From assembly GCF_030537745.1 (NCBI RefSeq), contig NZ_JAUNVI010000021.1, forward strand, positions 1 through 41,736: DNA of 41,736 nucleotides, written 5' to 3'. The position numbers and the translations under genes were made by a program. Shown here one piece after another: positions 1-8,312 of the stretch (within the stretch, counting starts at the first letter, position 1; each line of letters begins with the position of its first letter). The notes beneath the pieces were generated by a model. It was not told the DNA's origin, searched no databases, and saw only the letters and a program-made list of their open reading frames with translations. Origin of the DNA: Ornithinimicrobium sp. Its GTDB lineage: Bacteria > Actinomycetota > Actinomycetes > Actinomycetales > Dermatophilaceae.

Positions 1-176
1 TCCACCTGGAGCAGGTCAAGATCATCGAGAAGCTGCTCTGGGACAACCTGTACGGGCTCCCGGTGTTCGCCCACCCAGGCATCGTCGGCTACGACCTGAC
101 CCTCAGCAATGTCCGCCAGACGGCGGTTCAGACCGGTGTTTCGTGGAACGCCGAGCAGTGGGTTCGCGCGCAGTGA
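1..176 (+). CDS. Oligopeptide ABC transporter substrate-binding protein, C-terminal fragment
   Basis: Only the last 57 codons are present, open from the window edge and ending with TGA at 174-176. The peptide contains LYGLPVFAHPGIVGYD followed by a tail rich in Trp (SWNAEQWV). This resembles the C-terminus of SBP_bac_5 (DppA/OppA-like) binding proteins of actinobacteria, where a hydrophobic pocket strand is followed by a WN..W tail. The family captures peptides outside the membrane for ABC import. The stop overlaps the GTG start of the following DUF885 gene (GTGA), so the two are probably co-translated. That places peptide uptake and peptide cleavage in one operon. The family call rests on a short piece and is moderately sure; the coding frame is clear. 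Confidence 0.6.
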   Translation, partial: HLEQVKIIEKLLWDNLYGLPVFAHPGIVGYDLTLSNVRQTAVQTGVSWNAEQWVRAQ

Positions 177-1819
177 CGCCGGACCTGGGCCAACCCGGAC
201 GGGTTGCAGACTCCTACGTGAGCGGGCTGGCCCACCTCAACCCGGGAGCCGCCCAGGCAGTCGGTCATTCGACCGACCAGCTCTGGGCGGCCCTCGGGCC
301 CGAGGGTATTGAGCAGCAGGACAGGCTCTCCCGCACAGCGTTGGCTGCCCTCGACTCTGCAGTGCCCGCGAGCGGCGAGTCGACCGAAGCTGCGGTGCTG
401 CGAAGCGCCCTGTCCGAGCGGTTACGCAGCGACCGGGCCCTGCACGACAGCGGCTTCATCCCAGGGCTCGTCGCCCCTTTGGCATCCCCCGCCCACGAGG
501 TGCTGATGGGTCTGGAGTCCGTGGCGGGGGATGCCGACGCGCTCGTCCAGGGACTCGCCGAGGTGCCCTCCGCGCTGCGTGACTACGCCGCTCGGCTCGA
601 GGCTGCCGCCGCCGACGGGTATGTCGTGCCCGCACGGCAGTCCCGCACGCTGGCGTCCCAGCTGCGCCGCTGGGCCGATCCCGCCGCTGACGACCGTCTG
701 GGCAAGGTGGTCGACGCTGACACGGCCGCGCGCGCACAGTCACAGCTCCAGGCGGCCCGGACAGCATGCCTCGACCTGGCCGGGTGGCTCGATTCAGTCC
801 ACGCCGCGCGTGGGTCAGAGACGGACGCGGTTGGTCCAGAGCTGTATGGCACTACCTCCACCGCCTTCCTCGGGACTCGCGTCGACCTCGACGACGCCTA
901 CTCCTTCGGTTGGGAACGGCTCGCAGAGCTGACCGCCCAAGCTGAGGATCTGGCCCGCAAGCTTGGTTGCTCGAGCCTGGACGAGGCGGCAGCCATGCTC
1001 GACGCAGACGTCTCGGGACAGGTCGAGGTCGGCCCTGACCTCCTGCAGTGGGTAGACGGCCGGATGACCGCAGCCCACGCGCTGCTGGACGCCACCGTCT
1101 TCGATATCCCAGCCAACTCGCGCGTCGCCGCGGTGCTTGCCGCCCCCGGCTCCGGCTCGATCTACTACTCCCCGCCCGACCCGGACGGGAGCCGCCCCGG
1201 CCGGGTGGTGTGGTCCACCCCGACGGGGATGTCCCAACTGCCAGTGTGGCGCGAGGTCAGCACCGTCCACCACGAAGGGCTCCCGGGCCACCACCTGCAG
1301 TATGCGGTCACGATGGCCACCGACGCCCTCCACCCCTGGCAACGCCACCTCTGCCATGTGCACGGCTACGCCGAAGGATGGGCGCACTACACCGAGGGCC
1401 GCGCCCAGGACTGGGGTCTACTCCAGCACCCCGGCGAACAGCTCGGGGTCCTGTTGGCGCAGCGCTGGCGTGCCGCCCGCATCGTCATCGACCTCGGACT
1501 CCACGTCGGCTACCCCATACCCACCCACAACGGCTTCACCGAAGCCACCACCTGGTCACCGGAGGTCGGTGTCGAAGTGCTGACGCAGGCCGCTGGTTGC
1601 GACGCTGAGACGGCCGGCTTCGAAGTGGTCCGCTACCTCGGATGGCCAGGTCAGGCCCTCGCCTTCGGGCTGGGCGCCCGTCTCTGGGAGCAGGCTCGCG
1701 CCTCCGCCCTTGCCACCGGCCGCTTCGACGAACGGACCTTCCACATGCAAGCGCTCGCCCTCGGCCCGATGGGGATGGGCCCATTGCAAGACGCCCTGGA
1801 CGGACTCACTCATGCATGA
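173..1819 (+). CDS. DUF885 family protein (metallopeptidase-like), copy 1
   Basis: A 548-residue protein of the DUF885 family. The zinc-peptidase-like motif HEGLPGH is at about residues 367-373, followed about 30 residues later by YAEGWAHYTE, the second conserved block of the family. DUF885 proteins resemble gluzincin metallopeptidases, but few have known substrates. No signal peptide is visible, so it is probably cytoplasmic. I chose GTG at 173 because it overlaps the preceding stop as GTGA; a further upstream GTG at 143 would run deeper into that gene. The last codons overlap the next DUF885 gene by 8 bases. Placement between a peptide-binding protein, a paralogue and an amidohydrolase suggests intracellular cleavage of imported peptides. 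That role is inferred. Confidence 0.85.
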   Translation: MTPDLGQPGRVADSYVSGLAHLNPGAAQAVGHSTDQLWAALGPEGIEQQDRLSRTALAALDSAVPASGESTEAAVLRSALSERLRSDRALHDSGFIPGLVAPLASPAHEVLMGLESVAGDADALVQGLAEVPSALRDYAARLEAAAADGYVVPARQSRTLASQLRRWADPAADDRLGKVVDADTAARAQSQLQAARTACLDLAGWLDSVHAARGSETDAVGPELYGTTSTAFLGTRVDLDDAYSFGWERLAELTAQAEDLARKLGCSSLDEAAAMLDADVSGQVEVGPDLLQWVDGRMTAAHALLDATVFDIPANSRVAAVLAAPGSGSIYYSPPDPDGSRPGRVVWSTPTGMSQLPVWREVSTVHHEGLPGHHLQYAVTMATDALHPWQRHLCHVHGYAEGWAHYTEGRAQDWGLLQHPGEQLGVLLAQRWRAARIVIDLGLHVGYPIPTHNGFTEATTWSPEVGVEVLTQAAGCDAETAGFEVVRYLGWPGQALAFGLGARLWEQARASALATGRFDERTFHMQALALGPMGMGPLQDALDGLTHA

Positions 1820-3428
1820 ATTCGCAGCCGAGCTGGTGGCCCTCGACCCGGTCGCGGCCCGAGCGGTCGGGGTGCTGGACCCGGTGACGGGCAGCCCATC
1901 GCTTCAGCTGCCGGCGACCGACGCCGAGCACTTTGCCGCCCTCGAGGCCGCCCTGTTGGCCCGGTGCGCCCGAGTCGAAAGCAGCCCGGGCTCCCTGACC
2001 TGGCTGGAGGAGCGCTGCATTCAGGCCGAGGTCGCGGTGCGGCTGCATGAGCTGCGCGTCGCACGCCCGTGGGAACGGGCTCCCTACTGGTACGCCGAGG
2101 TGCTCGGCGATGCCCTCACCTCCGTCAACCAGGACCGGCTGCACGAGGAAGACCATGCTCAGCTCTACCTCGACCTGCTGGAGCAGTCCGTGGGTTTTCT
2201 GGCTCAAGGCCAGCGCAACCTGGTGGCAGCGCACGTCCCCAGCCGGTGGGCGGAAATCGCTGAGTCGGCGCTGCGAGGGCTTCGCGGCCTGGTCGCTGGC
2301 GATCTCAGCCTCCTCTCCGAACGTCTTCCGGCATTCCTTGTCGCGGAGGCGGACCGCCGACGTGAGGTGCTCCTGATCGCGATCGACGACTTCACCACGC
2401 ATTGTCAAGGACTCATCACGGACGGTGTCGGCGAGTGGGTTGTCGGCGAGGAAACGTTCTCGGGGCTGCTGCGCGACTATCACTGCCTGGACCTGACCGC
2501 AGAGCAGGTCTGGGAGCACGGCTGGGCCAGCGTGGACGCGGCGCAGGTGGACTTGGTCAAGCTCGCCGCCGTCCTCGACCCCGACCGCAGTTGGCAAGAG
2601 CAGATCGAGTCGCTCAAGGCCGAGCGCACCCCCGCCGACCAGTTCCTGGCGGCCTACCGCGCGGAAGTAGACACGAGCCTTCAGCTCACCCTCGGGCACG
2701 ATCTGCTGACTGTTCCTGACGACCAGAGCTGCGTGGTGCTGCCGCTGCCGGAGTTTCGGCGTGCCGGCCTGCCCCTGGGTGAGATGCGCACGGTGCCTCC
2801 TTATGCGACCGAGCTGGAGAGCCAGTTCCTGATCACGTCGGCCGATCCGGACGCACCCCCAGAGCAGGTCGCAGGGCACGAGCGGGACAACTGCCCTGCG
2901 TTCATCCGTTCCATCGTGGGTCATGAAACCTACCCAGGTCATCACCTCCAGTCGGTGCACCATGTGCTCGGCACCCCCGAGGAATCCTTCCTGCGCTTCT
3001 TCCGCACCCCCCTCTTCGTCGAAGGATGGGGACTGTATGTCGAGGACATCCTCGAGGAGAGGGTTTTCGGCGCGAGCAACCAGGCCCTCTTCGCCCGCCG
3101 CAATCGCCTTTGGCGCTCGCTGCGCCTGGTGATCGACACGGGGATGCACACGGGGCGGTTGACCTACGAGCAGGCCGTGGACCTGCTGATGGACAGGACC
3201 GGCATGGACCCGCACATGGCCCGTGGCGAGGTGGATCGCTATACGCGGCACGACAACCCCACCTACCCCTCAACCTACGTCCTGGGCCGCGACATCTTCC
3301 AACGACTCCATGCTCTTCTTGCAGGTCGCGTCCCCGGCGGCGAGGGCCGCCTGCACGACCTTCTCCTGTCGCACGGTTCGCCGCCGGTCGCACTGCTCGA
3401 AGCAGTCTTGCTCGAGGAACTCTCATGA
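1812..3428 (+). CDS. DUF885 family protein (metallopeptidase-like), copy 2
   Basis: A 538-residue second DUF885 protein directly after the first, starting at ATG 1812 inside the end of copy 1. It carries HETYPGH from about residue 371 and the downstream block FVEGWGLYVED, equivalent to YAEGWAHYTE in copy 1. Outside these blocks the two copies look clearly diverged, so this is an old duplication and may give different substrate preferences or a heteromer. No signal peptide is seen. The stop overlaps the ATG of the amidohydrolase (ATGA at 3425-3428), which indicates translational coupling. The exact peptide substrate cannot be read from the sequence. Confidence 0.85.
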   Translation: MHEFAAELVALDPVAARAVGVLDPVTGSPSLQLPATDAEHFAALEAALLARCARVESSPGSLTWLEERCIQAEVAVRLHELRVARPWERAPYWYAEVLGDALTSVNQDRLHEEDHAQLYLDLLEQSVGFLAQGQRNLVAAHVPSRWAEIAESALRGLRGLVAGDLSLLSERLPAFLVAEADRRREVLLIAIDDFTTHCQGLITDGVGEWVVGEETFSGLLRDYHCLDLTAEQVWEHGWASVDAAQVDLVKLAAVLDPDRSWQEQIESLKAERTPADQFLAAYRAEVDTSLQLTLGHDLLTVPDDQSCVVLPLPEFRRAGLPLGEMRTVPPYATELESQFLITSADPDAPPEQVAGHERDNCPAFIRSIVGHETYPGHHLQSVHHVLGTPEESFLRFFRTPLFVEGWGLYVEDILEERVFGASNQALFARRNRLWRSLRLVIDTGMHTGRLTYEQAVDLLMDRTGMDPHMARGEVDRYTRHDNPTYPSTYVLGRDIFQRLHALLAGRVPGGEGRLHDLLLSHGSPPVALLEAVLLEELS

Positions 3429-4666
3429 CCCCCCTGGCGGACCCGGTCTTGCTGAGCGGGGTGACGGTCGTCGACCCGGCAGCAGGAGACCACGAGAACG
3501 CCGCTGTCCTCATCGGTGTCGACGGGCGGGTCCACGCGACCGGTCCGCGCGAAGAGGTGCTGCGCGCTGCCGGGGCCAACACCGCGCGCGAGGTGAGGAC
3601 CAGCGGCTATGTCGTGCCTGGACTGATCAACATGCATGTGCACCTGGGCCTGGCACTGCCGGGGGCGATGTCGGAGGCCGTCGACGGTGACAACGACGCG
3701 CAGACCGTGCTGCTGATGGCCGATGCGGCGGCTCGCACCCTCTCCGCCGGGGTGACGACCACCCGGCTGATCGGTGAGAGTCGCTACCTCGACATCACCC
3801 TGCGTGCCGCGATCAGACGGGGCGCGGTGCCCGGGCCGCGCATCTACACCGCCTGTCACGCGCTGGCCTGCACCGGCGGCCACGGCTGGGAGTCCGACGC
3901 CCTTCAGGCCGATGGTGCCGACGGTTTCGCCCGCGCTACCCGCCAGCAGTTGCGCGCCGGGGCGGACCTGATCAAGGTCTGCGTCTCCGGTGGGATCGCG
4001 GGCGAGCATGAAAGCATCGACACTCCGCAGTTGACCCTGGACGAGGTTCGCGCCGTCATCGAGACCGCCCACGCCTGGGGCAAGCAGGTCACCGCGCATG
4101 CCGCCTCTTCCGCGACAGTCCTGCCCGCTCTGCGACTTGGCCTGGACGGTGTCGAGCACGGCTACAGCCTCGACACCGAGACCGTGGACCTGATGGCGCA
4201 GCAGGGCACCTGGTACGTCCCGACGATCACGGTCAGCAGATGCCGAGAGTTCTTCGAGCTGCACCAGGTGCCCGACTGGATGATGCAGCGTGCGTTGGAC
4301 GCCGGGCCGGAGCACTGGGCCAGCCTGCAACGGGCCATCGCGGCGGGCGTGCGGATCGTCATGGGGTCCGACATGCCCCCCTACGCACCGTTCGACGGGA
4401 CGACAGCGACGGTGCGTGAGATGGAGTTCATGGAAGAGGCCGGCATGAGCGCCACTGACGTGCTCGCCGCTGGCACCAGCAGGGCCGCCGAATGGTTAGG
4501 CGCGCCCGACCTGGGCACCCTAAGTCCAGGATCGTGGGGCGACCTGCTCCTTCTCACCGACGACCCGCGTGACGGCATCTCCGCGCTCCGGTCGCTGCGT
4601 GCCGTCGTGCAAGGAGGCCGGGCGGTCCGCGACGACCGCCACGAACTCATCGCTTGGACGATGTGA
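3425..4666 (+). CDS. Amidohydrolase family protein (imidazolonepropionase/prolidase-like)
   Basis: A 413-residue metal-dependent hydrolase of the amidohydrolase superfamily. Visible ligand motifs are HVH at about residues 71-73, a candidate carboxylated Lys in DLIKVCVSGG at about 184, the HA and EHGY histidines further on, and GSDMPP with the catalytic Asp at about 316. This layout matches the subgroup containing imidazolonepropionase-like enzymes and Xaa-Pro or Xaa-Arg dipeptidases. It is a cytosolic enzyme by appearance, with no signal peptide. The start is ATG 3425, overlapping the DUF885 stop. The neighbours suggest that it finishes peptide breakdown, perhaps of proline-containing dipeptides, but the family also holds lactamases and other hydrolases. 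The gene converges on the XRE-cupin regulator. Confidence 0.85.
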   Translation: MTPLADPVLLSGVTVVDPAAGDHENAAVLIGVDGRVHATGPREEVLRAAGANTAREVRTSGYVVPGLINMHVHLGLALPGAMSEAVDGDNDAQTVLLMADAAARTLSAGVTTTRLIGESRYLDITLRAAIRRGAVPGPRIYTACHALACTGGHGWESDALQADGADGFARATRQQLRAGADLIKVCVSGGIAGEHESIDTPQLTLDEVRAVIETAHAWGKQVTAHAASSATVLPALRLGLDGVEHGYSLDTETVDLMAQQGTWYVPTITVSRCREFFELHQVPDWMMQRALDAGPEHWASLQRAIAAGVRIVMGSDMPPYAPFDGTTATVREMEFMEEAGMSATDVLAAGTSRAAEWLGAPDLGTLSPGSWGDLLLLTDDPRDGISALRSLRAVVQGGRAVRDDRHELIAWTM

Positions 4667-4672
4667 GTGCGA

Positions 4673-4694
4673 CCGCAAGTGCAAGGGTTTGCGG
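4673..4694. terminator. Weak hairpin between convergent genes
   Basis: Six bases CCGCAA at 4673-4678 pair with TTGCGG at 4689-4694 across a ten-base loop, in the 46-base gap between the convergent amidohydrolase and regulator genes. There is no T-tract on either strand, so termination is only a possibility. Confidence 0.25.
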
Positions 4695-4712
4695 ACAACG
4701 GCGGATCTGCCC

Positions 4713-5249
4713 CTAGGGCATAGGCGGCGTCACCGCAACGAGAAACTCAGCTTCCTTCGTTGCCTCGTTCACGTAGTGGTGGGGCATCCGCGCGTCAAAG
4801 GTAATGCTCTCGCCACTGTTCAGCGGGTGCCGCGCTTCGTTCACCACGACCACGAGGGTCCCCCGCGTCACATAAGCACACTCGGTCGAGGCATGGGCCC
4901 ACGGTTCGGCGGCAGTCTGTTCCCCTGGCAGCAGACGGCCGAGGAGGACCTCCAGATCCGTCCTGCCGGGGGTCAGCCGCTCATACGTGATGGCGCCGGG
5001 AACGACGGAGAGCGTTGGCCGTTCGTTAGGCCTGCTGATGTGCACCTGGGGCGCCTCGGGCTCTGCGAAGAGCGTCGCGAGATCCGCTCCGTAGACTGCG
5101 GCAAGTTTGCGGATCGTGGCGAGGCTGGGGTCGGTCTTGCCCCGCTCGACCTGACTCAGCAGCCCCGGCGAGACATCGGCGGCCTCTGCTAGCTGGCGCA
5201 GAGAGAAGCCCCGCTCCTGACGCAGTTGTCGCAGTTTCTCTGGCAGCAC
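4713..5249 (-). CDS. XRE-family transcriptional regulator with cupin domain
   Basis: A 178-residue regulator. Residues about 3-58 form an XRE helix-turn-helix (LRQLRQERGFSLRQLAEA, then DVSPGLLSQVERG). Residues about 105-175 form a cupin-2 domain containing EPWAHASTECAYVTRG and a C-terminal PHHYVNE strand. Such proteins normally sense a small ligand through the cupin barrel and control a neighbouring catabolic operon. I chose the GTG at 5247-5249 because AGGAG lies five bases upstream; an in-frame ATG 48 bases further out lacks support. It lies last in the minus-strand module of 5313-9241 and probably regulates it. Two GGTAAAC repeats upstream are a candidate binding site. Confidence 0.88.
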   Translation of the reverse strand: MLPEKLRQLRQERGFSLRQLAEAADVSPGLLSQVERGKTDPSLATIRKLAAVYGADLATLFAEPEAPQVHISRPNERPTLSVVPGAITYERLTPGRTDLEVLLGRLLPGEQTAAEPWAHASTECAYVTRGTLVVVVNEARHPLNSGESITFDARMPHHYVNEATKEAEFLVAVTPPMP

Positions 5250-5301
5250 ACAAACTCCTGTCCGTCGGGCGACGCCGGCAGGAAGCCCCCAGCGCACGGC
5301 C

Positions 5302-5334
5302 GTTTACCTACGCTAGCCGTGCGTGCAGTTTACC
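5302..5334 (-). promoter_or_regulatory. Direct repeats GGTAAAC upstream of XRE-cupin gene
   Basis: Read on the minus strand, GGTAAAC occurs at 5328-5334 and again at 5302-5308, 26 bases apart. Each copy is followed by a CACG- or GTGCG-containing stretch. They lie 53 to 85 bases before the regulator start; the outer copy is inside the last codons of the flavoprotein gene. Autoregulation is an inference. Confidence 0.3.
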
Positions 5335-6845
5335 GGCTCTCCGTTGTCGTACCGGACCTGGGACGTGACGGAGTCCTGAGTCCCATCGACACTCACGTCG
5401 AGGTCGCCTGGGAGCTCGAGGTCGGACCCCCCGTGCGCCGGTGAAAGCGCTGAGACAGGAATGGGTTTGACTGGTGCCCGCGCAGTGAACGTGCCGACGT
5501 CCGCAAGGTCGATCCCCCGCTGTTCGGCGGTCAGCGCGGCAACCGTGAGAGCGCAATGCCGCCCCTGGCACAGCCCCATGCCGGCTCGGCATTCCAACTT
5601 GACCGCATTGACGTCGCTCAGGAAGGGATTGTCGTCCAGAACGCTGCCGATCTGGCCGGCAGTGACGAGCTCACACCGGCACACGACGGTGCTTTCGGTG
5701 CTCAATCTCGCCAAGCTTTCGCGGCGAGGCTCGAACAGCGTCTGGACCACCTTGGAGAATCGGCGCGCCGTCCGCAGGTCCCGCTGGGCTCGCAAAAGAT
5801 CTGGGGGGGTGCCGACCTTCTTCAGATCTGCCCAGATGGCAAGACCAGCAAGGCGCCCCTCGGCATACGCCTGCTCGGCACCAGCGACGCCGCCGGGCTC
5901 ACCTGCGACGTAGATGAGTTCCTGACTGGATCTCATTTTTTCGTCGTGCGCGACGACCCAGCCTCCGGCCGGACTATCCCAACGCACTGCGCACCCTGCT
6001 TGCCTGGCCAGCTCCGTAGAGGGGACGAAGCCGTAGCCCAGCACGAGGCCGTCGCACTCCACCGAGCGGGTCGGTCCGCGCAGATTCCAGTCGGAGTCGA
6101 TGGACGCGATCTGCACCGACGTGAGGTGCTGCTCACCCTCGGCTTGGGTGACCAGGGCACGGGTGAGGATGGGCACCCGCGCCGCCTTGAGTCGCAGCAG
6201 TATTTTGGCTGTCCCGCCGAGCAGGCCGAGGTGGCCAGGGACCGCCGCAAGACTGCGCGCGCCCTCCATGGGGCTGGGCAGACCGCGCGCTAACACCAGG
6301 GCTGCCAGGTCCGCACCGGCGTCGAGCAGTTGGCCAGCAGCCACGAGCAAAAGGGGATGTGCACCAGCGAGGACGAGCCTTTTGGCCGGCAGCAAGCGCT
6401 GACTCTTGACCAACGTCTGCGCAGCGCCAGCCATCATCACCCCTGGCAGGGTCCACCCAGGGAAGGGGACCGGCAGGTCGTAGGCGCCGGTGGCGATGAG
6501 GACGCGCCTGGCCTGCACATACTCACCACCTTGTGGGCCCGAGAGTCCGACGCTGACCGTGTGCGAGGCTTCGTCCTCCATGAGCAGGCCCCACGCCGTC
6601 GTCTCCCAGCGCCAGTCGATCTGCTTCGATCGCCCACTTTCGGCAAGCAGGTCCTTCGCCCAGGGATAATCCTTGGGTGCGTCGTGTCCAGTCCCTCCCC
6701 ACTCCACGGGGAGTTGCCTGAAGATCTGCCCACCTGCTTGTCGCTGCTCGTCGACAACGAGGACGTGCAGACCACGCTTCGCGGCCGTCAGCGCAGCCGC
6801 GAGTCCGGCTGGCCCTGCGCCGACGACAAGCACGTCGTAGATCAT
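5313..6845 (-). CDS. Flavoprotein large subunit of HcnB/OoxA/D-hydroxyproline dehydrogenase type (module 1)
   Basis: A 510-residue FAD-dependent oxidoreductase. It starts with the FAD-binding motif GAGPAG at residues 9-14 and contains the family segment ATGAYDLPVPFPGWTLPGV. A C-terminal 2Fe-2S domain is marked by Cys at about 389, 391, 426 and 431 (VCRCE and LCQGRHC). This is the architecture of the large subunit of hydrogen cyanide synthase, opine oxidase and D-hydroxyproline dehydrogenase complexes. The second nucleotide site reads GAHPLLL rather than GxGP, so NAD binding is doubtful, as in these amine dehydrogenases. About 40 extra residues follow the usual end. It starts at ATG 6843-6845, overlapping the previous stop by one base, with GGAG eight bases before. 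Substrate unknown; an imino or amino acid is likely. Confidence 0.85.
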   Translation of the reverse strand: MIYDVLVVGAGPAGLAAALTAAKRGLHVLVVDEQRQAGGQIFRQLPVEWGGTGHDAPKDYPWAKDLLAESGRSKQIDWRWETTAWGLLMEDEASHTVSVGLSGPQGGEYVQARRVLIATGAYDLPVPFPGWTLPGVMMAGAAQTLVKSQRLLPAKRLVLAGAHPLLLVAAGQLLDAGADLAALVLARGLPSPMEGARSLAAVPGHLGLLGGTAKILLRLKAARVPILTRALVTQAEGEQHLTSVQIASIDSDWNLRGPTRSVECDGLVLGYGFVPSTELARQAGCAVRWDSPAGGWVVAHDEKMRSSQELIYVAGEPGGVAGAEQAYAEGRLAGLAIWADLKKVGTPPDLLRAQRDLRTARRFSKVVQTLFEPRRESLARLSTESTVVCRCELVTAGQIGSVLDDNPFLSDVNAVKLECRAGMGLCQGRHCALTVAALTAEQRGIDLADVGTFTARAPVKPIPVSALSPAHGGSDLELPGDLDVSVDGTQDSVTSQVRYDNGEPVNCTHG

Positions 6846-7129
6846 CAGAACAACTCCGTGTGACTGACGCTCATGCCCTGTCGCGCTGGGGTCAGGCAGG
6901 CGCGCGTCCACGGGGTCCCGTCCACGGTCACGACGCAGTCAAAGCAACTGCCCATATTGCACAGCGGGAGACGAGGGTCTCCGTCCCGAGTCAGCACGAA
7001 GGCTCCCACCTGGGCCGCCAGCAGGGCGGTCGCAAGCGTCTCCCCCTCGAACGCACCGATGACGTGCCCGTCGAATGTGAACTCGATGGGGCGCTGCCGT
7101 TGCGCTGGCAGTCGCGATGAAGAGGGCAT
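6845..7129 (-). CDS. Small 2Fe-2S-binding subunit, HcnA-like (module 1)
   Basis: A 94-residue ferredoxin-like protein with CNMGSCFDC (Cys 57, 62, 65) and a later RACLTP Cys at 78, the four ligands of an HcnA-type 2Fe-2S cluster. In related complexes this small subunit passes electrons between the two flavoproteins. The start used is ATG at 7127-7129, four bases after the DAO-type gene. An upstream in-frame start would overlap that gene by about 55 bases and is not needed for the domain. The TGA stop shares one base with the next ATG, so subunits two and three are coupled. The paralogue at 31249-31515 has the same spacing of cysteines. Confidence 0.87.
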   Translation of the reverse strand: MPSSSRLPAQRQRPIEFTFDGHVIGAFEGETLATALLAAQVGAFVLTRDGDPRLPLCNMGSCFDCVVTVDGTPWTRACLTPARQGMSVSHTELF

Positions 7130-7133
7130 GGCG

Positions 7134-8312
7134 TCAACTCTCGAATCGTCGTGGGTCGTAGGGCGTGATGTCGAGGTCTGGTGTGACACCCATGATCAGC
7201 AGGGCGAGCAACCGGGCGAAGGTGGGGCCGAGCGTAAACGCCGATCCGCCGGTGGCGACGAAGATCCCACTTCGTCCGGGCACCGCACCGAGGAGTGGGA
7301 GTTGGTCAGGAGTCAGCGTCGTGGCACCGGTCCACATCCGCAGCACCGCTGCGGAGCGCAGTTCCGGCAGGACTCGCTGCGCCACCAGCACGCTGCGCTG
7401 CACCGAAGAAGCGACCAACGAGGGGGCCACATCGAGCCTCGGTGAGCCGGCGACGGTGCTGCGGAACGTCGCTGGCCATCCCCCTCCGATCAAGAAGTTC
7501 CCCTCCCCTGTCTGCTTCAGCGAGAGCCTGGCACCCACATGCTGGATCAACTGCGGGAGGGCGCGGCGGGCGCGAACAGTAGCCACCATGGTCAACGCGA
7601 CGGGATAGACGGGCAGCGACACTCCCAGCATGGCGAGGAGTTGGTCAGTCCAGATGCCGCCGGCGAGGACCACCGAGTCGGCTTCTATATACACAGTCTC
7701 GGAGGTGTCGCGGTGATAGCCCACCCGCCAACGGTTGCCCTGCCTCGCGATCGAGGTGACGGTCGTTCTCGTGCGGATGCTGGCGCCGCGTCGTGCGGCG
7801 GCTCGCGCCAGCGCTGGCGCCACCAGACGACTGTTTGCCTTGCCTTCGATCGGGCAGAAGGCCGCAGCAACGACGTGGGGTGCCAGATAGGGGAACCGCC
7901 GGTGGAGTTCGGACCCGGTGACAAGCTCGACGTCAAGCCCCCATGACCGCTCGAGCTCGATTTTTTCTTCCAACCTCAGCGCTTGCTCCGAATTCTCCGC
8001 GAGCATCAACCCCCCGGCCGCAGAGACGTGCAGGTCTTCCCCTATCGATCCACTCAGCGTCGCCCACTGTTGCGCGGCATCGAGGTGCAAGGGCATTGCT
8101 TCGGCTGCGCGCTGCGCCTCTTTCAGGCCATTCGCGATCATTCGATATTCCAGCTGGAAGTGCAGGCTTCCGGCGTTCTGGCCAGAAGCGTGTCGGTTGA
8201 CCTGATCCTTTTCTAAGACGACAGTGTCAGCGCCACTGGAGACCACGCTCCACGCGATGGCAGTGCCGAGAAGCCCACCACCGATCACGAGGACATCGGT
8301 GCGCTCTACCAT
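7134..8312 (-). CDS. DAO-family FAD oxidoreductase, HcnC/OoxB-like catalytic subunit (module 1)
   Basis: A 392-residue flavoprotein of the DAO (D-amino acid oxidase/glycine oxidase) fold. The dinucleotide motif GGGLLG is at residues 11-16, followed by VVLEKD. The segment ASGQNAGSLHFQLE is typical of DAO subunits that work with HcnA/HcnB-like partners. In such heterotrimers this subunit oxidises the C-N bond of an amino or imino acid. It begins at ATG 8310-8312, overlapping the end of the DapA-type gene by seven bases. It differs from the module 2 homologue (31512-32693), which has SRGEGNILVSDK at the equivalent place, so the two are likely to accept different substrates. Confidence 0.85.
   Translation of the reverse strand: MVERTDVLVIGGGLLGTAIAWSVVSSGADTVVLEKDQVNRHASGQNAGSLHFQLEYRMIANGLKEAQRAAEAMPLHLDAAQQWATLSGSIGEDLHVSAAGGLMLAENSEQALRLEEKIELERSWGLDVELVTGSELHRRFPYLAPHVVAAAFCPIEGKANSRLVAPALARAAARRGASIRTRTTVTSIARQGNRWRVGYHRDTSETVYIEADSVVLAGGIWTDQLLAMLGVSLPVYPVALTMVATVRARRALPQLIQHVGARLSLKQTGEGNFLIGGGWPATFRSTVAGSPRLDVAPSLVASSVQRSVLVAQRVLPELRSAAVLRMWTGATTLTPDQLPLLGAVPGRSGIFVATGGSAFTLGPTFARLLALLIMGVTPDLDITPYDPRRFES

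Noticed and set aside
1806-3251. A 481-codon open frame on the minus strand opposite the second DUF885 gene.
   Set aside because: It is a mirror of a GC-rich gene; the residues show no family motif, while the plus strand carries the HETYPGH protein.
3275-4330. A 351-codon minus-strand frame opposite the amidohydrolase.
   Set aside because: It has no recognisable domain and lies wholly over a gene with complete metal-ligand motifs.
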